Source: Parietaria judaica
Taxonomy: Eukaryota; Streptophyta; Magnoliopsida; Rosales; Urticaceae
Length of the DNA stretch: 64,000 bases
Assembly: GCA_954871525.1 (NCBI GenBank)
Contig: OX940868.1
Location: 19,959,056-20,023,055 of the forward strand
Direction: 5' to 3'
The position numbers were made by a program, and so were the translations under genes. Position 1 is the stretch's first letter. Every line of letters starts with the position of its first letter. Below, piece by piece: positions 37,431-48,371 of this stretch. The notes beneath the pieces were generated by a model, which did not search any database, was not told where the DNA came from, and was given only the letters and a program-made list of their open reading frames with translations.

Positions 37431-38152
37431 GGCATGGAACGGGGAGACGAGACGGGAAGCGGTGGGTGCGGTTGTCCGAGACCACCTCGGTCGGGTTATG
37501 GGAGTCATGGCTTCCTTGGTCGATTATGTCGACTCGAAACTCACCGGAGAGAGTGTGTTGCTATGCGACGGGGGCTTTTCTTTGCTCTCAAACGGGGGTG
37601 GAAGATTGAGCATGCCGAGACGGATTGCTTGCGGGACTCCCACCTCACCAAGGCACGAGACTCGTGGGGTTTCCAAGGCCCGATTATTGCGGAGGTGCGG
37701 GAGCTCGGCCGAGAACTAGGCGGGACCGGAGAGTGGATGCGAGTTCCACGGGAATATAAGGAGGTGGCCAATGCTTTAGCCAAGAGACGTCTCTCTTCTC
37801 TTGTTTCGGACATTATGTGTCCTAATTGCCCGGAGTGGCTTGTAGCAACGGTGTTGAGGGATCTTTCTCCCTAATTTTTTTGATTGAATGAAATCAAATT
37901 GCTTAAAAAAAAAATACTTCACTTGTGTCAATTGTTGTTTCCTGAAGCATGTGTTTATTCAATGTTTTTCACTGAAAAATTCATTGGTTTTTTTTTTTTT
38001 TAAGTTGCATTTAAACAGTGTAATACCCCATATCCTTTTGTATTTCGAAGAGATATTCAAAAAAAAATTTAAAGCGTAAACATCCCAATATATTTCAATT
38101 CAAAGGAATATAAATAACTTCATTTTTAATTTTAGTGGAGCATATTCCCTAA

Positions 38153-39058
38153 GGGCATCTCTAAGGAGCCACTATAACACCAAATTTCGTGTTAGTGGGC
38201 TGCACTTTCCCCTCTAAGGAGACGCCATTTCCATTTGCCTACGCCATTATTGTGGGATGCTGATTTTTGGAACAGTGTCACACCATATTTGGTGCGACAC
38301 TGTTCCAACGACAATTTTTTTTTAAAATAATATATTGTGTTAATAAGTTAATTAATGATATTAAATTAAATATAATTTGTATTATTACTTAGATTATAAT
38401 TTATAATGTGATTAATTTATTTTTATTAAAAAAATTATTTTATTTTTTATTTCAGTTTTAATAAGATATTATACTAAAATAGTATAGTCAATGGTATGAA
38501 ATTGAATATTATTTGTATTATTACATAAAAAGTTATTAAATATAGTTTGTAATTTTTATTTATAGTGTGATAAATGATAATAATCATAATTATTTTGAAT
38601 GCTAATTAATATATAGTATTAATTTGTATAAGACATTAAACTTATAAATTGATTAAAAAAATACATAAGAAAGTTCAATTCCAACATTAGAAACATGCAT
38701 TACATATTATTATTATTATTGTTATATTTAATGAATTTGTAATAATTAATTATGTAATAATTAATTAAAATTATTATAATTACATAATAAAGATTGATCA
38801 AAATTATTAAATAATAAAAAGAATCTATGATTTAATAATATAATAATAGAGAATATTCTTTTTAGTGTGAAATTTGGTGTTTTGGTTGGAGATGAAATAA
38901 ATTTAGTGCTAAAACTACACTAAATTTGGTGTAATTTCAACACCAAATATAGTGGTTGCTATGATAGCCTAGTGGTAATTCCACATTACCTCCAAAGTGA
39001 AAGTTGTGGGTTCAATCTTCACTGCCTTAAAAAAGAACACTCATGGTTGGAGATGCCT
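38153..39058. mobile_element. PIF/Harbinger-type (Tourist-like) MITE
   Basis: The left end GGGCATCTCTAAGGAGCCAC and the inverse of the right end (GGCATCTCCAACCA) are flanked by TAA (38150-38152, 39059-39061). Both the end sequence and the 3-bp TSD are typical of PIF/Harbinger. CACCAAATTT and its inverse continue the inverted repeat. The interior is A+T-rich with no ORF. Confidence 0.85.
38959..39044 (+). mobile_element. SINE-like insertion in the Harbinger right end
   Basis: TAGCCTAGTGGTA (A-box-like) and GTGGGTTCAATCTTCAC (B-box-like) lie in an 86-bp segment flanked by TGGTTG (38953-38958, 39045-39050). Removing it restores the Harbinger end TGGTTGGAGATGCC. Confidence 0.65.
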
Positions 39059-39061
39059 AAC

Positions 39062-39576
39062 TATTTTTTTTCTTGCATGGTTAAATACCAAATCGTTGAA
39101 CACTAAATCAAGGAAAATGCTGTAATTAGCAAATGGTATTTAACACATTATACTATAACATTGAGCATGTATGTGTATTTAATGTATAATAATAGATATA
39201 GAAAATTCGACTTGTGTTAATCATATGTCCCTCATGACAAATTTTTCTTATCAGAAATCAGAATATAACTTTGGGTAAATGAAGATTATCCAAAAGTAAG
39301 ATTGTATATATATATAATATAATATTTAGACAAAAGTAAAAGGAAAACACAACCCAATACAATATTATACAATACAATCCATGCACATAATATATGAACA
39401 ATATTCATATATTAGTGCATCATTTTCTTCTTCTCAAGGAAATGAGAATACAATCAGATCCTAACATTAAATTTCAAGCACCAAACAAACAAATGAATCC
39501 ATAAAGTAGATAATTAGATATTATAATAATACTAAAATTAATTATTAGAATCAAGTCAGATGGTTGACCTTACACT
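39062..39576. other. Intergenic DNA downstream of the WEB-family gene
   Basis: Presumed 3' UTR and terminator region of the minus-strand gene; A+T-rich, nothing else recognised. Confidence 0.5.
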
Positions 39577-41574
39577 TCACCTCAAGTCAACGCACGTCCT
39601 CTTTTTCTTCTTCTTGCTCTGCTTCGCCAAAAGCAGCGAAAACCGGGCAAACCCGAACTTCTTTCTCTTCCCAGAAAATTGCTTGCTGCCAATGTTTTCC
39701 TTGTCAAGTCTCGAAGAGATAGCGAGATCGCCGTTTTTCTTACTCAGCATTTGACCGAGAGACATCTTCGGTCTTACCGAGACTTTCCCGGGACTTTCGT
39801 CAAGCTCTTCTGGAGGCATGAGCTTCCGGCTCAGAATCTGGCCTATGGACAGGGTTGACTTTAACACCGGCGTCGACCCATCGGAAACGAGATTCAGCCC
39901 GTTCACGTCGAGAAGACGGGAATCTCGGCGATGGTGAGAAGAAGAGCAACTTGGGTTCTTAAATTTTATGGAGTTGTTTACAGAAGAGCGTCGTCTTTGG
40001 CCGTGGTCGGATCTCCATCTTCGGAGCGCCTCTTCAACGACGAGCTTCCCTTGGTTTGCAGATTCAACTCTGTTCAAAGCGTCTTCCAACGCTTTTTTAC
40101 TGCTTCTGATTTCCTTCGTTGCTTCCTCCACTTTCTTCAGGATTTCCGTTTTCGAAACGTTAGCATCATCAACTTTCTGCATCGCATCGACGACTCTGTT
40201 CTTGGAGAGTTCTTCGGCTTCCCGAGCCTTGTTAACGAGCGACGAATATTCGTCGAACGAGAGGGTAATTCCGTCGTTTGGTGAAGGAACGGGATTTGAC
40301 GCGGCTTTGATCTCTGCTGAGGCAACAGCTTCGGCTGCTCTGGCGGCTTCTTTCATCTTTCTTGCGGCTATGAGCTTGGTTTCGGCGGTTTGAACACGGG
40401 TTTTTGTCTGTTCGATCTCCCGGGTTGCCCTAATAATCTCTTGCCGTGCAGCCTCGCCGACCTTTTTGAATTGCTCCGCTTCATAGCTCAGGCGTTGAAG
40501 CTCCTTCGAGATATCAAGAGGGTTATCCGAAGCCTCCTTTGCAAGCTTCAGCTTCAGCTTCGTCTGGCTCAGTTCCTCTTCGAGAGCGGAGATTTTCGAA
40601 GAGTTCTGGGCCAATCTCTCACGGGTTTTCTCCAGACCAAGTCTTTCTCTCTCCAGCTTCTTGTTATACGAATCCACGGAGATTCGAATGTCGGCGAGAT
40701 CAGTGGTGGTTTTGCTTAGGTTCAGCTTCGCCTGTTTCAGTTCCATCAGGATCAAACCCGGGGCCGAAGATGGACCGTGACTCGTGGCCTGCACGGCATT
40801 GCAATGGCTTCCGTTATTCCCGTGATTCTCCTTCTCCGCTTCGTCCATTGGCGGAGCGACATTCTTGAGAGCGTTCGCTTCTTTCTGCAGCTTCTGTTTC
40901 AACTCCTCCACCGTCGCTTTCGTATTTTCGAGCTCCTTCAGAACATCCAACGTATCCCTCTCTTTCACCATCAAATCTTTCTCCAAGAATAACGCCTGCT
41001 CCTCGAGCTCCACTAAGTCGAGCTCTTCCACTTCACGCCGCTGATACAAGAAAAACCGTTACTCGTGCTATTATACGAATCACGAGTGAGCGTAAAGCAT
41101 CCAAAACGTGCTACAACTCGGAATCGTAGCAAAGAATAACCGAAAAATAACTCGCAGCTTATGCATTTGATTCCAATCCACATTCAGAACAAGAAACCGA
41201 GACGAAAACCAGCTAAACCTAATTACGTAGGACGAAATTAAACTCCGAATGTGCGTCGCCATGCTCGAATTCGAAGCAAGAAAGCTACATTTGCCATCAA
41301 TGTTGACACTACATTGTCGTAATCAATGAGCTAAGAAGCAAAACAAGAACTTCCACACAAATAAATTCAAATTCCAGAGAGAATTTACCTCCGAATGATG
41401 AAGCTTCGCGGCGTTCGAGGGTTTCCAGTACCCGATTCCGCCGAACCGAGTCGCCGCCTCCTTCACGGACTCGAACGGCGCCGAGGTGTCGATCTCCGCC
41501 CTGTGACCTCTCTCCATTCCCGCTCCGGTCGTCTTCTCCGGCGTGGTTTCCGACGCCTCTAGGGTTTCCGCCAT
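39577..41574 (-). CDS. WEB-family (DUF827) coiled-coil protein
   Basis: Two exons (minus 41574-41389 and 41040-39577) give 549 residues. The intron is GT-AG in phase 0 (TCGGAG|GTAAAT...TATCAG|CGG). The N-terminus carries IDTSAPFESVKEAATRFGG, which is conserved in the WEB1/PMI2-related family. A long coiled coil follows (about 63-410), including LSFDEYSSLVNKAREAEELS, the family signature. The Ser-rich, basic C-terminus has repeated SIGQILSRK and SLGQMLSKK motifs and a Lys-rich tail. WEB1 and PMI2 support chloroplast photorelocation velocity; the precise role of this member is unknown and it may be paralogous. There is no signal peptide or membrane segment, so it is likely cytosolic. Confidence 0.92.
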
Positions 41575-42427
41575 GAAAACCCAAACCCAAACACGAACCG
41601 AACACCTTCAAAAAAATCGCCGAATATCCAAACTGAACACCAAACCAACCACAAGCTCGTACTTCTCCTTCCTCTCTCTCTCCGATTGTGAGGAAAATTA
41701 CACAGCGAAAATGGATTAATACAGAGAGAGAGCTTGTTGCACAGTGAGCTATGGAGACTGTACGAGCTTCGAGGCTCTGTCTCTCTGAACAGAGGAAGAC
41801 GACGAACAACACGAGTGTGTTTGTGGACGTTACACTCAATTTCCCAAAATACCCCCGATACGGATCACGAATTACGGAGTAAATCAAGCCGTGAATCGTG
41901 AAATAATCGAGGCTAGGCTCGAGGGTGAGACGGTAAATAAATACGAGAGCTTTTCTTTTGGGAAAGGGCGGAAGGGTAGTTTGGTAATAAAGCGCGCGCG
42001 TGTTGGATATTTAATTATTGTGCTTCTTAACGGGAACATTTCGGTTCCAACGGCCCAATTTGTGCTTTTTTTTTGGTAATTATTAAAAGCTAAAAAAAAA
42101 TTAAAAAAATTAAAAAAAAAAAGAGAAGAAGATTGCTTTAGTGATATCTACTTTTTAAGTTAAGTTCTGACAAAACAACTGAAAGTTCCGACAGTTGCTT
42201 TAGTTGTCGTTTGGCCGTTGGGAGATTTTTTTTTTTTTAGACAGCCGTTTTGGGAAGGTTGACAAAACACAACTTAAAGAGTGGGTTCACCAAAACGACA
42301 TCTAAGTTGACTCAAAGTTTGGAATCTAATTGGTTGACTGAAAGAGTGGGTTCATCAAAACGACAAGGTATAATCGACATATTTTTAATTATCTTATTTT
42401 TTTAATTTATAAAATGACTATTTAACG
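41575..42427. other. Promoter side of the WEB-family gene and intergenic DNA
   Basis: The 5' UTR probably lies in 41575-41830, with CT/GA-rich runs. At 42280 and 42343 the phrase AGAGTGGGTTCA(C/T)CAAAACGACA is repeated. No further gene. Confidence 0.5.
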
Positions 42428-42514
42428 AAACGCTCATTTTGTGTAAACCTTTTAAAAAACACACACAATGGATAATTTTTTAAAAGGTTTGACACAAAAT
42501 GAATATTTCGTACA
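42428..42514. repeat. Short foldback hairpin
   Basis: CATTTTGTGTAAACCTTTTA and its near-complement TAAAAGGTTTGACACAAAAT face each other around a spacer of about 30 bp, flanked by CGAAA-/-TTTCG. Probably a small MITE; no TSD assigned. Confidence 0.65.
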
Positions 42515-42894
42515 ATTTCCTTTTAAAAAATGACTGTCATAATTTTTATTTTTATTTTTTTGTCTTAATATTTCGTACACTTTTTTTTATTATTTACTTA
42601 GTTAACAGTTAACACTTAACACTATACAAGGATAAAAATACAAATGCAAAATATAACGGAATGGAATTTTTTTTATAAAAATCAAGACAAAATTTTAAAT
42701 ACATTTTATGTCAAAGATTAATAAAATTAAAATACGAGCTTCAAATTTTAGCCACTATGTGTAAGGTGCAAAGCTAAAAAATTAATATTGAAAATTTTAT
42801 CCTAAAAACAGTCAAAATTCCAAAGTACAAAAATCAGAATATAATCACCTTACAGAGAGTGAGAAATTATATAGAGGACCTCCTATATTTTTTG

Positions 42895-43307
42895 AATTAA
42901 TTGCGACATAAATACCTAACTTATAGTCAAATTTGGTAACATTACTCAACCTCAAAAAGTTGTGGCAATAGTACCAAGGAATGTTTTTGTGGTGAGGTTG
43001 GGTATAATGCTACGGTACCATATTTTTTAGACTTGAATTTTTTATATTTTGTCCCGATTTTACCCCGGATTTTGTCCCAAAAAAATCAAGATTTTTAGGA
43101 TTTTTTTGGCTTTTCCCGGTTCCGGTTCCGATTACAAAAAAAAAAAAACAGGATTTTTCAAATCAGAACCGGAAAAAAAAAAAGTTGTCCCGGATTTTTC
43201 AGGACAAGGATAAACAAAAAAAAGAAGAAGGTGAAATTTCTTGTTCCCAGTTCCGGCTTCACCCCTAAATTGCTACTAATTTTGACCATAAGTGGGTATT
43301 TTGACAA
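42895..43307. mobile_element. Degraded foldback element
   Basis: TTAATTGCGACATAAATACC at the left and the inverse of TGGGTATTTTGACAACAATTAA at the right match imperfectly, as do TAGTCAAATTTGG and its counterpart. It resembles the GGGTTAATTGCGG families. The middle has poly-purine/pyrimidine runs. No TSD assigned. Confidence 0.55.
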
Positions 43308-43933
43308 CAATTAACACTATTTTCTGTTGTCTTCCGTTTTTGTTTATTTGTTTTTTTTTTTTTTTTTATGTTCACTTAACGACATACTTTTAGTCGACCC
43401 ATTTGTTCGATAATTTTTGTAATTAAAGAGAGTAAATTGATAAATGATTAGCCAATAAGTGGTGAATAAAAATGACATCAGTCATTAATCCCAAATAAAA
43501 GCAAGTAACATAAATGACCGTTGCTTATGCTGCAAAAAAAAGTTTGGTCAAGTACGGTGCTGTTGCAACCTTACAATCAAATTCATTTTGAACCTCAAAC
43601 GTACATACATTGATGGAATGATGATAGTGACATTTCACACTTTTCTTTTCCTTTTTAAAATAAAAATAAAAACTACTTAAATATTATATTTTCATGTAAG
43701 AGCTAGCCGACCGGCCCTCGTTATAGGCAGGTCGGCGCCTCAAGCTCCACAAATGTAAGGGCTTTATTCTTTATACATATATATTATTTTATAATTACTT
43801 GAAAATGAAAAAAGAATTAAAATTTTAAAATACTTAAAGGGGCCTCAAAAATTTATTTAGCTTGGGATATCGACGAAGCACTTTCTTAAACTCATGCCCA
43901 GCCTTGTTTTCAAGTGATGTATTATATATTTAA
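43308..43933. other. Intergenic DNA with a possible hAT relic
   Basis: At about 43700-43905, GCCGACCGGCCCTCG... and GGGGCCTC...GCCCAGCC are reminiscent of GGCCGGCCC-type hAT MITEs, but ends and TSD are not clear. No gene. Confidence 0.35.
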
Positions 43934-45354
43934 GGGATAATAGCGGCAAAAGTGGCCAAAATTAAGCCAAGTGTGCAAATAAGTAGCCAAACTGATTTAA
44001 TATCGGCATAAGTTGTCAAAGTTTACCAAACCGTGGACAATACAAATTCCATCCATTTTAAGTCAACGCCGTTTGCCACGTCATTTCCACAAGTGTTGAG
44101 CTTTGGCCACTTATTTGCACACTCGGCCTAACTTTAGCCACTTTTGCCGCTATTATCCCTTATTTTTTTACGTTCCAAAGTATTTTTTAGCGTTTATCTA
44201 GATTTTTTTTTTGTTTTTTCTTTTTCTTAAGATTTGACTAAATCTTGATTTCCGAAAGAACTGATTCCGTTTCTTAAATTTAGAACGCTGAATATCACTC
44301 TCAATTTTGAAAACATTAAAATGTGTTATCGATTTCACATGTAATTTACGATCATAGGATTTGACATAAAACCTCTATATACTTAATTGTTAGGGACCAT
44401 TAGATTATTTTAAAGGAATTGGTACGAAATACCCATTTAGCCACAATTTTTTTTAATTACTCACTGTGTGTATTAAAATGTACTAAAATATGTATGTTTT
44501 AATAAGTTTGTACAAAATAAAAATTTCGTTAATAATGTTGGCCTAACATTTTTAGTTAGAGCTGAGACTAAAATCGAGACCTTTTTACATTATTTTATTA
44601 AGATTATTAATTTTATGAAATTTCGTTAAATACAATAAAATTTCCTTACATGGTACAATAAAATTTCATAAAATTAATAATCTTAATAAAATAATGTAAA
44701 AAAGTCTCGATTTTAGTCTCGGCTCTAACTAACAATGTTAGGCCAACATTATCAACAAAAATTTTATTTTGTACAAACTTTTTAAAACATACCTATTTTA
44801 GTACATTTTAAAACACGCAATGAATAATTTGAATAAAAAAAAACTTGTGGCTAAATGGGTATTTCGTACCAATTCCTTTAAAAAATCTAATGGTCCCTAA
44901 CAATTAAATATATAGAGGTTTTATTTAAAATCCTATGATCGTAAATTACATGTGAAACCGATAACACATATTAATGTTTTCAAAATTAAGAGCGATATTC
45001 AGCGTTCTAAATATAAAAAACAGAATCAGTTATTTCGGAAATCAAGTTTTAGTCAAATCTTAAGAAAAAAAAATAACGAAAAAAATCTAGATAAACCCTA
45101 AAAAATAATTTGGAACGTAAAAAAATAAGGGATAATAGCGGCAAAAGTGGCTAAAGCTAGGCCGAGTGTGCAAATAAGTGGCCAAAACTCAACACTTGTG
45201 GAAATGACGTGGCAAACGGCGTTGACTTGAAATGGATGGAATTTGTACTGTCCACGGTTTGGTAAACTTTGGCTACTTATGCCGATATTAAATCAGTTTA
45301 GCCACTTATTTGCACACTTGGCTTAACTTTGGCCATTTTTACCGCTATTATCCC
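43934..45354. mobile_element. Giant Mutator-like foldback element, 1,421 bp, nested palindrome
   Basis: The ends GGGATAATAGCGGC.../...CCGCTATTATCCC have perfect 9-bp TSDs TATATTTAA (43925-43933, 45355-45363). The arms are about 690 bp each and complementary nearly throughout, meeting near 44645. In addition, the outer 226 bp of each arm (43934-44159, 45129-45354) is itself a foldback with the same ends and a CCACTTTTGCCGC...GCGGCAAAAGTGG stem. No coding capacity. Confidence 0.95.
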
Positions 45355-45363
45355 TATATTTAA

Positions 45364-45772
45364 TAAGTTAGAAACTTACCTTGCTATTCAGTGATTATAG
45401 GTTGTGAGGTTTTATTAATTCCAATTCTGTAACAGAATCACATTTGGAACCCGCTTTTTACTCCTCTAGCCCTTATCCGCACGTGACACTAACGTCAATT
45501 AGTGCCTCAAAATCATACCTTGCCTCAAACGACCCTCGAGCCTGAGCCTGTGCAATTATCATGACTTAACTAATATTATTCATGCCAATTAGATTTTGTG
45601 TTACAAGACATTATAAAGGTTGCATTGTTATGCTTTTTTATTCTTTTTATTTTGATATTATGACATCAATTTGTGATTAGGAAAAGAGGTAGGCACAAAC
45701 AAATTTAGCTTATATTTTGTTTATTAATAATTAAGGATATCTTAATGACTTAATGTCATAGTTTGATCCTAA

Positions 45773-45850
<78 letters not shown>

Positions 45851-46485
45851 ATACACACACATAAAACCAATATATAAAGGAAGGCAAACACCAAGAATGC
45901 ACATGGCTGGTGTATTGGAATTATTAAGACATAAATTAAATATACGATTTGATATCCAAATCCAAATATGGCCTAAGAGAAAATTTCTCATGATAATTTC
46001 ATAGCCTTGTGGGGCTATACTTCTTTTTCTTATTCTTTTTATTAAGTAGAATTTAGGGTTTTTTAAACTATTTTCAAGTGGGCAACACTAGTTAATAATT
46101 ACGATTTAAATTTTCTTAATAGCTCAATTTATTTCCTTCTCGCGTGAAGAGAAACAGACATAGATATGTGTATAAAGAAAAAACAAAATGAAGGTACACG
46201 GATTGAATAAGGAGAATCTCACCAATGAAATTCAAGGGAAAGTCATAATCAAATAAATATATGTGACAATGTGTTATGTTTAATGTGTTTATGTTGGTAA
46301 AGTCTATTTCTTTTGCGCGTATACATAATTGCTTATCATCACTTTTATGCTCACTCAAGAAATTATACAAGAACATAAAAAAAATAAAAAAAATTATGTC
46401 CTTCTTAGGGTTCATCAAATTCGTAAAAAAAAAAAATGTTACATAGTCACTATCTATTTATTTCAAACCATCAATTTATCTCTAA
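45364..46485. other. Intergenic DNA
   Basis: Apart from the AT microsatellite, nothing supportable was found. Open frames crossing the AT run are artefacts. Confidence 0.55.
45780..45842. repeat. (AT)n microsatellite, ~31 units
   Basis: Uninterrupted AT dinucleotides followed by ATGTATGTATATACACACAC. Confidence 0.95.
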
Positions 46486-46743
46486 GGATTCGGGGCAAAA
46501 GTACCACAAAGTATGGCAAAAGTGTCAAAATATATTAAAAAGATTACATCGTAAGAAAATTTGAATCTTACAGGAGGTATACTACTTTTTTGTTTTATGA
46601 AACTTTTACTACGATAAAAATAAAATTTAGAATCTAGGGCAACATCTCTTTTGGTTTTTTGAAACTTTTGTTACAACAAAATAACATTCAAAATATAAGA
46701 TGTACAATAAAATATTTTGTGGTACTTTACTCGCAAATATTCC
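46486..46743. mobile_element. MITE related to 20236-20343
   Basis: Left GGATTCGGGGCAAAAGTACC and the inverse of the right end (GGAATATTTGCGAGTAAAGT) continue into ACCACAAA on both arms, as in the shorter copy near 20.2 kb. No clean TSD. Confidence 0.5.
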
Positions 46744-47312
46744 ATTAAACGATCCGTCTATTATATAAATATCAGTAAGCACTTAATTGATTCTCTAAAA
46801 GATGCCACTACAAAATCAAGTGCCAAAAGTCTCGATAGTTTGACATAAAAACATAAAGAAAGTTCCGAGAAGTTTAAGAAAATGCAAATCTATATACAAT
46901 CCATAGATTAATTCCTTTCTATATATTAATATAAACATCTCTTTAGATAAGATTGCATATTTAAGAATATTGTTATCAAAGTGATAAATGTGACATTGAC
47001 TTCATGAAAATGGGACCTCGAGACTTTCATGCATAACCATTCTCTTGTTGTTAGGAATTGATTCACTTATTTTATGCAAATTTTTAAGTGTAGTGATGAT
47101 CCGATTGAAACAATTCATGTTTATAATTTAATTGTTTACGGTACATTAAACAAGTTTCAGCTTATACATTATAATTTTATATTTGCTTACCATTTATAAG
47201 CACATATAGATGTATTTCTCACATTAAGACTACATCATTATAATTAGTTATGTCACTAAAAAAAATTTGATTGACTTTGTTGTTTTAGTTCGAGAATTAG
47301 AGTTTAATTTTA
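46744..47312. other. A+T-rich intergenic DNA
   Basis: No feature recognised. Confidence 0.6.
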
Positions 47313-47689
47313 GAGAAATCATAGCTAATAGCCTCTTTACTACGTTTAGATTGCGTTTTAACAAACATATGATTCTAATTTAAAAAATAGCCAATTTAGA
47401 TGATGTGGCGTTAAATGCCAATTTTTCTATACCCATATTGCTCCTCAACCTATTAAATATTTAAATATTAATTAATATTTATTTTCTTAAAAAATCTACA
47501 CGTATGAATGGCTTATTGTTGGTAAGTTCCTTGATTTTAGCTATTAGTTTACTATAATATATCCACACGTATTATGTTAACTGAGATATTTGAGGAATAT
47601 TATCCAACGCATCTGTGCAAAGAAAACATTTACTGAGTCTTTTTCAAAAAATTCAAACAATTTTCATCTTCTCTCTTTTATCTGTCTCT

Positions 47690-48110
47690 CTCTGATTCGA
47701 CGAAGCACCTCCAGGCCCTCGACGGTGCAGTGGCGCGCCTCCGCCTCATGCAGATTGACCTCCTCAATTTCAACTCCATCGTCATCGCGCTTCGCGGCTG
47801 CACCAGCGTTTTCCACTGTGTTTCTCTGTGCGACGTCTTCCTTCGCCGTCGTCGCTGCCATGGCGAGGAGAAAAAGGCCATGGCCGAGAACCAGATCTTA
47901 GACGAGTTCGACGAGGATGATATGGATTTATGGTTCGATGAAAATGGAAGGCCGCTTCATCACAGGCGGAAGAGTCGTGGAGTCCGTCAACGACCACCAC
48001 CACCTCATTCGCTACGACATGCTTTGTGAGTTATAAGCTCTGACTTGTTCACATGCACCAAGCGAGCTTTGAAGAGTGTGTTGTCGTTTGATGATCATAC
48101 AGGCCGAGGA
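47690..48110. other. Exon-like, GC-rich gene fragment(s) of unknown origin
   Basis: In the + direction from 47880 the translation is MAENQILDEFDEDDMDLWFD...; in the next frame it continues GGRVVESVNDHHHLIRYDML (47964-48023) before GTGAGT. In the - direction VEIEEVNLHEAEAR...LEVLRRIRERQIKERR is also open (47861-47664). None gives a complete gene. The base composition contrasts sharply with the surroundings, which suggests captured exons. I do not recognise the source. Confidence 0.4.
48071..48104 (+). repeat. First copy of a captured exon segment
   Basis: The phrase TTGTCGTTTGATGATCATAC, preceded by GAAGAGTGTG, recurs at 49680-49713. The LTR element sits between the two copies, so an internal duplication preceded the insertion. 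Confidence 0.75.
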
Positions 48111-48371
48111 GTTCATGGCATCTTGATGTAGATAAAATATGAATTACACGAAGAACACGTCTTTGCGAGATAAAACTCGACTTCACAAGCTATAGCTCGA
48201 TTTTCATTTCATCATCAACTAACCTCCATGCAATTGTCGACAACAATTATAAAGGAAATGGAGCATGACTAATATCCTAAAATAACTAGATGAATCATAG
48301 AAATAAAGGAAATAATGTAAATGCAAATATCACATATAATCACCATAATAAAAGCAATAATTAAACAAATC

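Larger units (their letters stand above)
35550..37913 (+). mobile_element. 5'-truncated L1-type LINE, split by an LTR element
   Basis: The translation ELCYRALESLSKPHFKLF... matches the C-terminal third of the LINE ORF2 at 60112-64000. It covers the region before RNase H, is interrupted at 35832, and resumes at 37431 with AWNGETRREAVGAVVRDH through ECVAMRRG, NALAKRR and VATVLRDLSP. A poly(A) run ends at 37913. ATACTTC flanks both ends (35543-35549, 37914-37920), consistent with target-primed insertion. A 2-base insertion near 37550 shifts the frame, so it is dead. Confidence 0.93.

Noticed and set aside
43700..43905. hAT MITE with GGCCGGCCC-type ends
   Set aside because: Ends too degraded and no TSD found to claim boundaries; mentioned only as a possible relic.
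45731..45991. Frame with a long Ile-Tyr run
   Set aside because: Translation of the (AT)n microsatellite.
46800..46830. CACTACAAAA phrase as a CACTA element end
   Set aside because: No matching inverted end or 3-bp TSD located.
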